A stretch of DNA of 7,663 bases, from NCBI GenBank assembly GCA_021780625.1, contig JAJXYI010000078.1, forward strand, positions 1 to 7,663. The letters are read 5' to 3'. Made by a program: the position numbers and the translations under genes. Below are positions 6,179 to 7,663 of this stretch, piece after piece. Below the pieces are notes generated by a model. The model was not told where the DNA came from. It worked only from the letters and a program-made list of their open reading frames with translations, and searched no databases. The DNA comes from a bacterium (GTDB lineage: Bacteria > Verrucomicrobiota > Verrucomicrobiae > Opitutales > Opitutaceae). Each line of letters starts with the position of its first letter. Position 1 is the first letter of the stretch.

Positions 6179-6427
6179 GCGTACGGGAGGTTTCAAGGTG
6201 CCGTGCCCCGATCCCCTGCGGCAAGCTGTTTTCCGCCTCTGGTCGGCGGAACGTCTACGTTGGGCGCCGTGACTACGCGACAACGGCGCTTGCCTGTTGC
6301 GTGTTCGGTCGTTGGGCTGCTCGCCTGCTTTCGCTCAAACCCGACACTGACGGTCCGTCCTAGCCCCGAGGCGGATGTCGCAGATTCAACCGAAGTTTTT
6401 CCCAAAACGAAATCCAACCCTACATCC
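6179..6427. promoter_or_regulatory. Divergent intergenic region between nucleotidylyltransferase and DUF2059 genes
   Basis: This 249-bp region should contain promoters for both flanking genes. A small perfect inverted repeat, GACGG-T-CCGTC at 6349-6359, lies about 70 bp upstream of the plus-strand start and is a possible protein-binding site. A weak plus-strand promoter guess is TTGGGC (6312-6317) with TCAAAC (6335-6340) at a 17-base spacing. Both hexamers match the consensus poorly. No Shine-Dalgarno precedes either start codon. An in-frame plus-strand extension across this region is an overlap artefact. Confidence 0.35.
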
Positions 6428-7054
6428 ATGAAGACTCGTCTCGTTGTTTCCCTTCTCGCTCTCGCCACTGCCGGATTTGCCGCGCCGGCCGCGTCCACGT
6501 CGGCTCCCGCGCAGGCTTCGGCCACGCCGGCTCCCTCGGTGTCGGCGCCGAGCGAAGCGTCCATCAAGGAACTGCTCGAGGTTTCGCACGCGCGCAGCCT
6601 GATCGACTCCGTGAACACGCAGGTCGAGGCCATGGTCCGTGCCTCGATGGCCCAGGCCGAGAAGGAGTACCCGGCGAATCCCGAGGCCACCAAGATCCTC
6701 AACGGGATGGTCGAGAAGATCAACGGGCTCCTGAGCCAGGAGCTGAGCTGGTCGACGATGGAGCCGCTGTACGTCCGAATTTACCAGCAGTCGTTCACCC
6801 AGCAGGAGGTCGACGGTCTGGTGGCCTTCTACAAGACCCCGGTGGGTGATGCGCTGGTGCGGAAAATGCCGCGCGTCATGCAGCTCGCGATGGTCGACGT
6901 GCAGCAGCGCGTGCGTGACTTCATGCCGAAGGCGCAGGCGATCTCGCACGAGACGATGGCTGAACTGAAGGCGCTCGATGCCAAGACCGCGGAGGCCAAG
7001 AAGGCCGCCGAGGCTCCCAAGGCGCCCGCCGCTCCCGAGCCCGCCAAGAAGTAA
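6428..7054 (+). CDS. Secreted DUF2059-domain protein
   Basis: This 208-residue exported protein of unknown function is the only plus-strand gene in the window. Residues 1-19 are a clear signal peptide: basic MKTR, a hydrophobic core LVVSLLALATAGF, then AAPA, with cleavage likely after Ala18-Ala19. Residues 20-44 are an Ala/Ser/Pro-rich linker. About 45-168 match the DUF2059 fold, with IKELLEVSHARSLIDSVNTQ (46-65), WSTMEPLYVRIYQQSFTQQE (108-127) and VDGLVAFYKTPVGDALVRKM (128-147). The pattern of a helical pair ending in 'FY..PVG..L..K.P' is the family hallmark. Residues 183-208 are an Ala/Lys/Pro-rich tail, probably disordered. The ATG at 6428 is chosen because the signal peptide starts there; the frame is open upstream only as overlap with the opposite gene. 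It acts in the periplasm or at the envelope by inference. It is divergent from the sugar-nucleotide operon and need not be functionally linked. Confidence 0.85.
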   Translation: MKTRLVVSLLALATAGFAAPAASTSAPAQASATPAPSVSAPSEASIKELLEVSHARSLIDSVNTQVEAMVRASMAQAEKEYPANPEATKILNGMVEKINGLLSQELSWSTMEPLYVRIYQQSFTQQEVDGLVAFYKTPVGDALVRKMPRVMQLAMVDVQQRVRDFMPKAQAISHETMAELKALDAKTAEAKKAAEAPKAPAAPEPAKK

Positions 7055-7343
7055 GCGGGAAGCTTGGTTGAACAGAAGCTATCGAAGGGAACGAAGAACA
7101 ATCCGCTCACGACAGGATTGAGCGCGCTGATTTACTCATCGATTGGGTGAGGCAATTTGGGCTTGGCGATTTCGTACAATCGCTTGGCTCGACCTTCTTT
7201 GTTATCTTCGTTTCCTTCTGTTCACTGCGTCTTTTGAATTGATGAGCGGATACGCTCCTCCCGGCTCTTGCTTCAGCGGTTCTGTTCATCTGCCGCCGCT
7301 GAACCGGGAGGGCGGCGAGCCGGCAATCCGAAGCGGGCTGTGA
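7055..7343. other. Convergent intergenic region with an AT-richer patch
   Basis: This stretch lies between two convergent genes. The section about 7125-7250 is clearly lower in GC than the rest of the window. It includes a pyrimidine-rich run at 7193-7223 built of TTC/GTT-like triplets and an inverted repeat GCGATT-TCGTAC-AATCGC at 7166-7183 flanked by two copies of GCTTGGC (7161-7167 and 7182-7188). Short open frames on both strands show no protein character. I see no tRNA or recognisable small RNA. Confidence 0.5.
7257..7311. terminator. Two-part hairpin between convergent genes
   Basis: The outer arms CCTCCCGG (7257-7264) and CCGGGAGG (7304-7311) and the inner arms TTCAGCGG (7272-7279) and CCGCTGAA (7296-7303) are all perfect. 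The two stems stack directly on the 3' side and are separated by a 7-base bulge on the 5' side, with a 16-base loop. The structure can form on either strand, which suits a shared bidirectional terminator for the DUF2059 and histidine kinase genes. There is no T-run, so factor-independent termination is unproven. Confidence 0.5.
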
Positions 7344-7355
7344 TTACGCCCGCTT
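7331..7355 (-). terminator. Hairpin spanning the stop codon of the histidine kinase gene
   Basis: AAGCGGGC (7331-7338) and GCCCGCTT (7348-7355) form a perfect 8-bp stem with a 9-base loop that contains the kinase stop codon (7344-7346). One arm lies in the last codons. It could help end transcription or protect the 3' end of the mRNA. No T-run follows on the minus strand. Confidence 0.4.
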
Positions 7356-7663
7356 GATCTCGAAGAACACGTCGGCGCCCTCGCCGGGCTTGCCGGAAAT
7401 CTGAAGCGTGGAGCCGTGGGCGTTGAGCAGGGCTTCGCTCATGCGCAGCCCCAGGCCGAGTTTCTTCTTCTGCGCGTCGCTCAGGTCGCTGTTGCGCAGC
7501 TTGAGCAGCGGGAGATAGACGGAAGGATCGAGCCCGCAGCCGGTGTCCTTCACGTGGATTTCGCAGACGCCGTTCTTTGACGAGGCGGAGACGATGACAC
7601 GGCCCTTCGGCGGCGTGGCCTTGATGGCGTTCGCGACGAGGTTGTTGAGCACCTGGGCCAGGC
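7344..7663 (-). CDS. Sensor histidine kinase, C-terminal ATPase domain (N-terminus cut by window edge)
   Basis: The visible 106 codons are the HATPase_c (GHKL) catalytic domain that binds ATP and phosphorylates the kinase's own histidine in a two-component system. The N box is LAQVLNNLVANAIKAT at the start of the visible part. The G1 box is VKDTGCGLD, with the adenine-contacting Asp. The G2 box is LGLGLRMSEALLNAHGS, and it ends with the usual GEGADVFFEI strand. The domain is complete from the N box to the C-terminus, so the kinase looks functional here. Sensor and dimerisation domains, and any partner response regulator, lie beyond the right edge. An internal GTG at 7652 is not the start, because the N box continues upstream of it. 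The protein ends right after the domain, so there is no fused receiver. Confidence 0.9.
   Translation of the reverse strand, partial: LAQVLNNLVANAIKATPPKGRVIVSASSKNGVCEIHVKDTGCGLDPSVYLPLLKLRNSDLSDAQKKKLGLGLRMSEALLNAHGSTLQISGKPGEGADVFFEIKRA

Noticed and set aside
5298..6224. N-terminal extension of the fusion gene through the upstream gene
   Set aside because: It overlaps the clear GalU-like gene in another frame and has Arg/Pro-rich shadow composition. GTG 5297 with a Shine-Dalgarno is a better start.
5489..6427. Upstream extension of the DUF2059 gene on the plus strand
   Set aside because: It is antisense to the nucleotidylyltransferase gene. The signal peptide beginning at 6428 marks the true start.
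7107..7343. Small genes of about 60-66 residues on either strand
   Set aside because: They have no ribosome-binding site, no recognisable protein pattern, and they cross the terminator-like hairpins.

Overview
The window is a GC-rich piece of a bacterial chromosome. All four complete or nearly complete genes on the left and centre, plus the partial gene at the right edge, lie on the minus strand. One small exported-protein gene lies on the plus strand. Nothing in the window is diagnostic of taxonomy. The GC content, the general lack of Shine-Dalgarno sequences, the gene types and the style of interspersed hairpin repeats would fit a Verrucomicrobiota (Opitutaceae-like) genome, but that is a tentative guess.

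Left edge (1-1211): a TetR-type regulator sits directly upstream, in the same direction, of a membrane-fusion (periplasmic adaptor) subunit of an RND-type efflux system. The adaptor runs off the left edge. This is the usual layout of a self-regulated efflux operon, with the pump itself presumably just outside the window.

Gene-free stretch (1212-1985): about 160 bp upstream of the TetR gene, followed by a cluster of three copies of a 121-bp direct repeat separated by hairpin-forming modules. Several of the hairpins belong to one family with a shared tag next to the stem, some in inverted orientation, which recalls REP/BIME elements. The last copy ends two bases before the stop codon of the next gene.

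Centre (1986-6178): a two-gene minus-strand operon with a 23-bp gap. The first gene is a 285-residue GalU-like sugar-1-phosphate nucleotidylyltransferase with an altered nucleotide-binding loop. The second is an 1103-residue protein with, in order, a helical N-terminal region, a GHMP kinase domain of the fucokinase type and a UDPGP-type pyrophosphorylase domain. This is the reverse of the domain order in known fucokinase/GDP-fucose pyrophosphorylase (FKP) enzymes. Together the two genes suggest making or salvaging an activated sugar, but the sugar cannot be named from sequence. This operon is the most interesting part of the window.

Right part (6179-7663): a divergent intergenic region, a secreted DUF2059-type protein on the plus strand, a convergent intergenic region with strong hairpins and an AT-richer patch, and the C-terminal ATPase domain of a sensor histidine kinase running in from the right edge on the minus strand.
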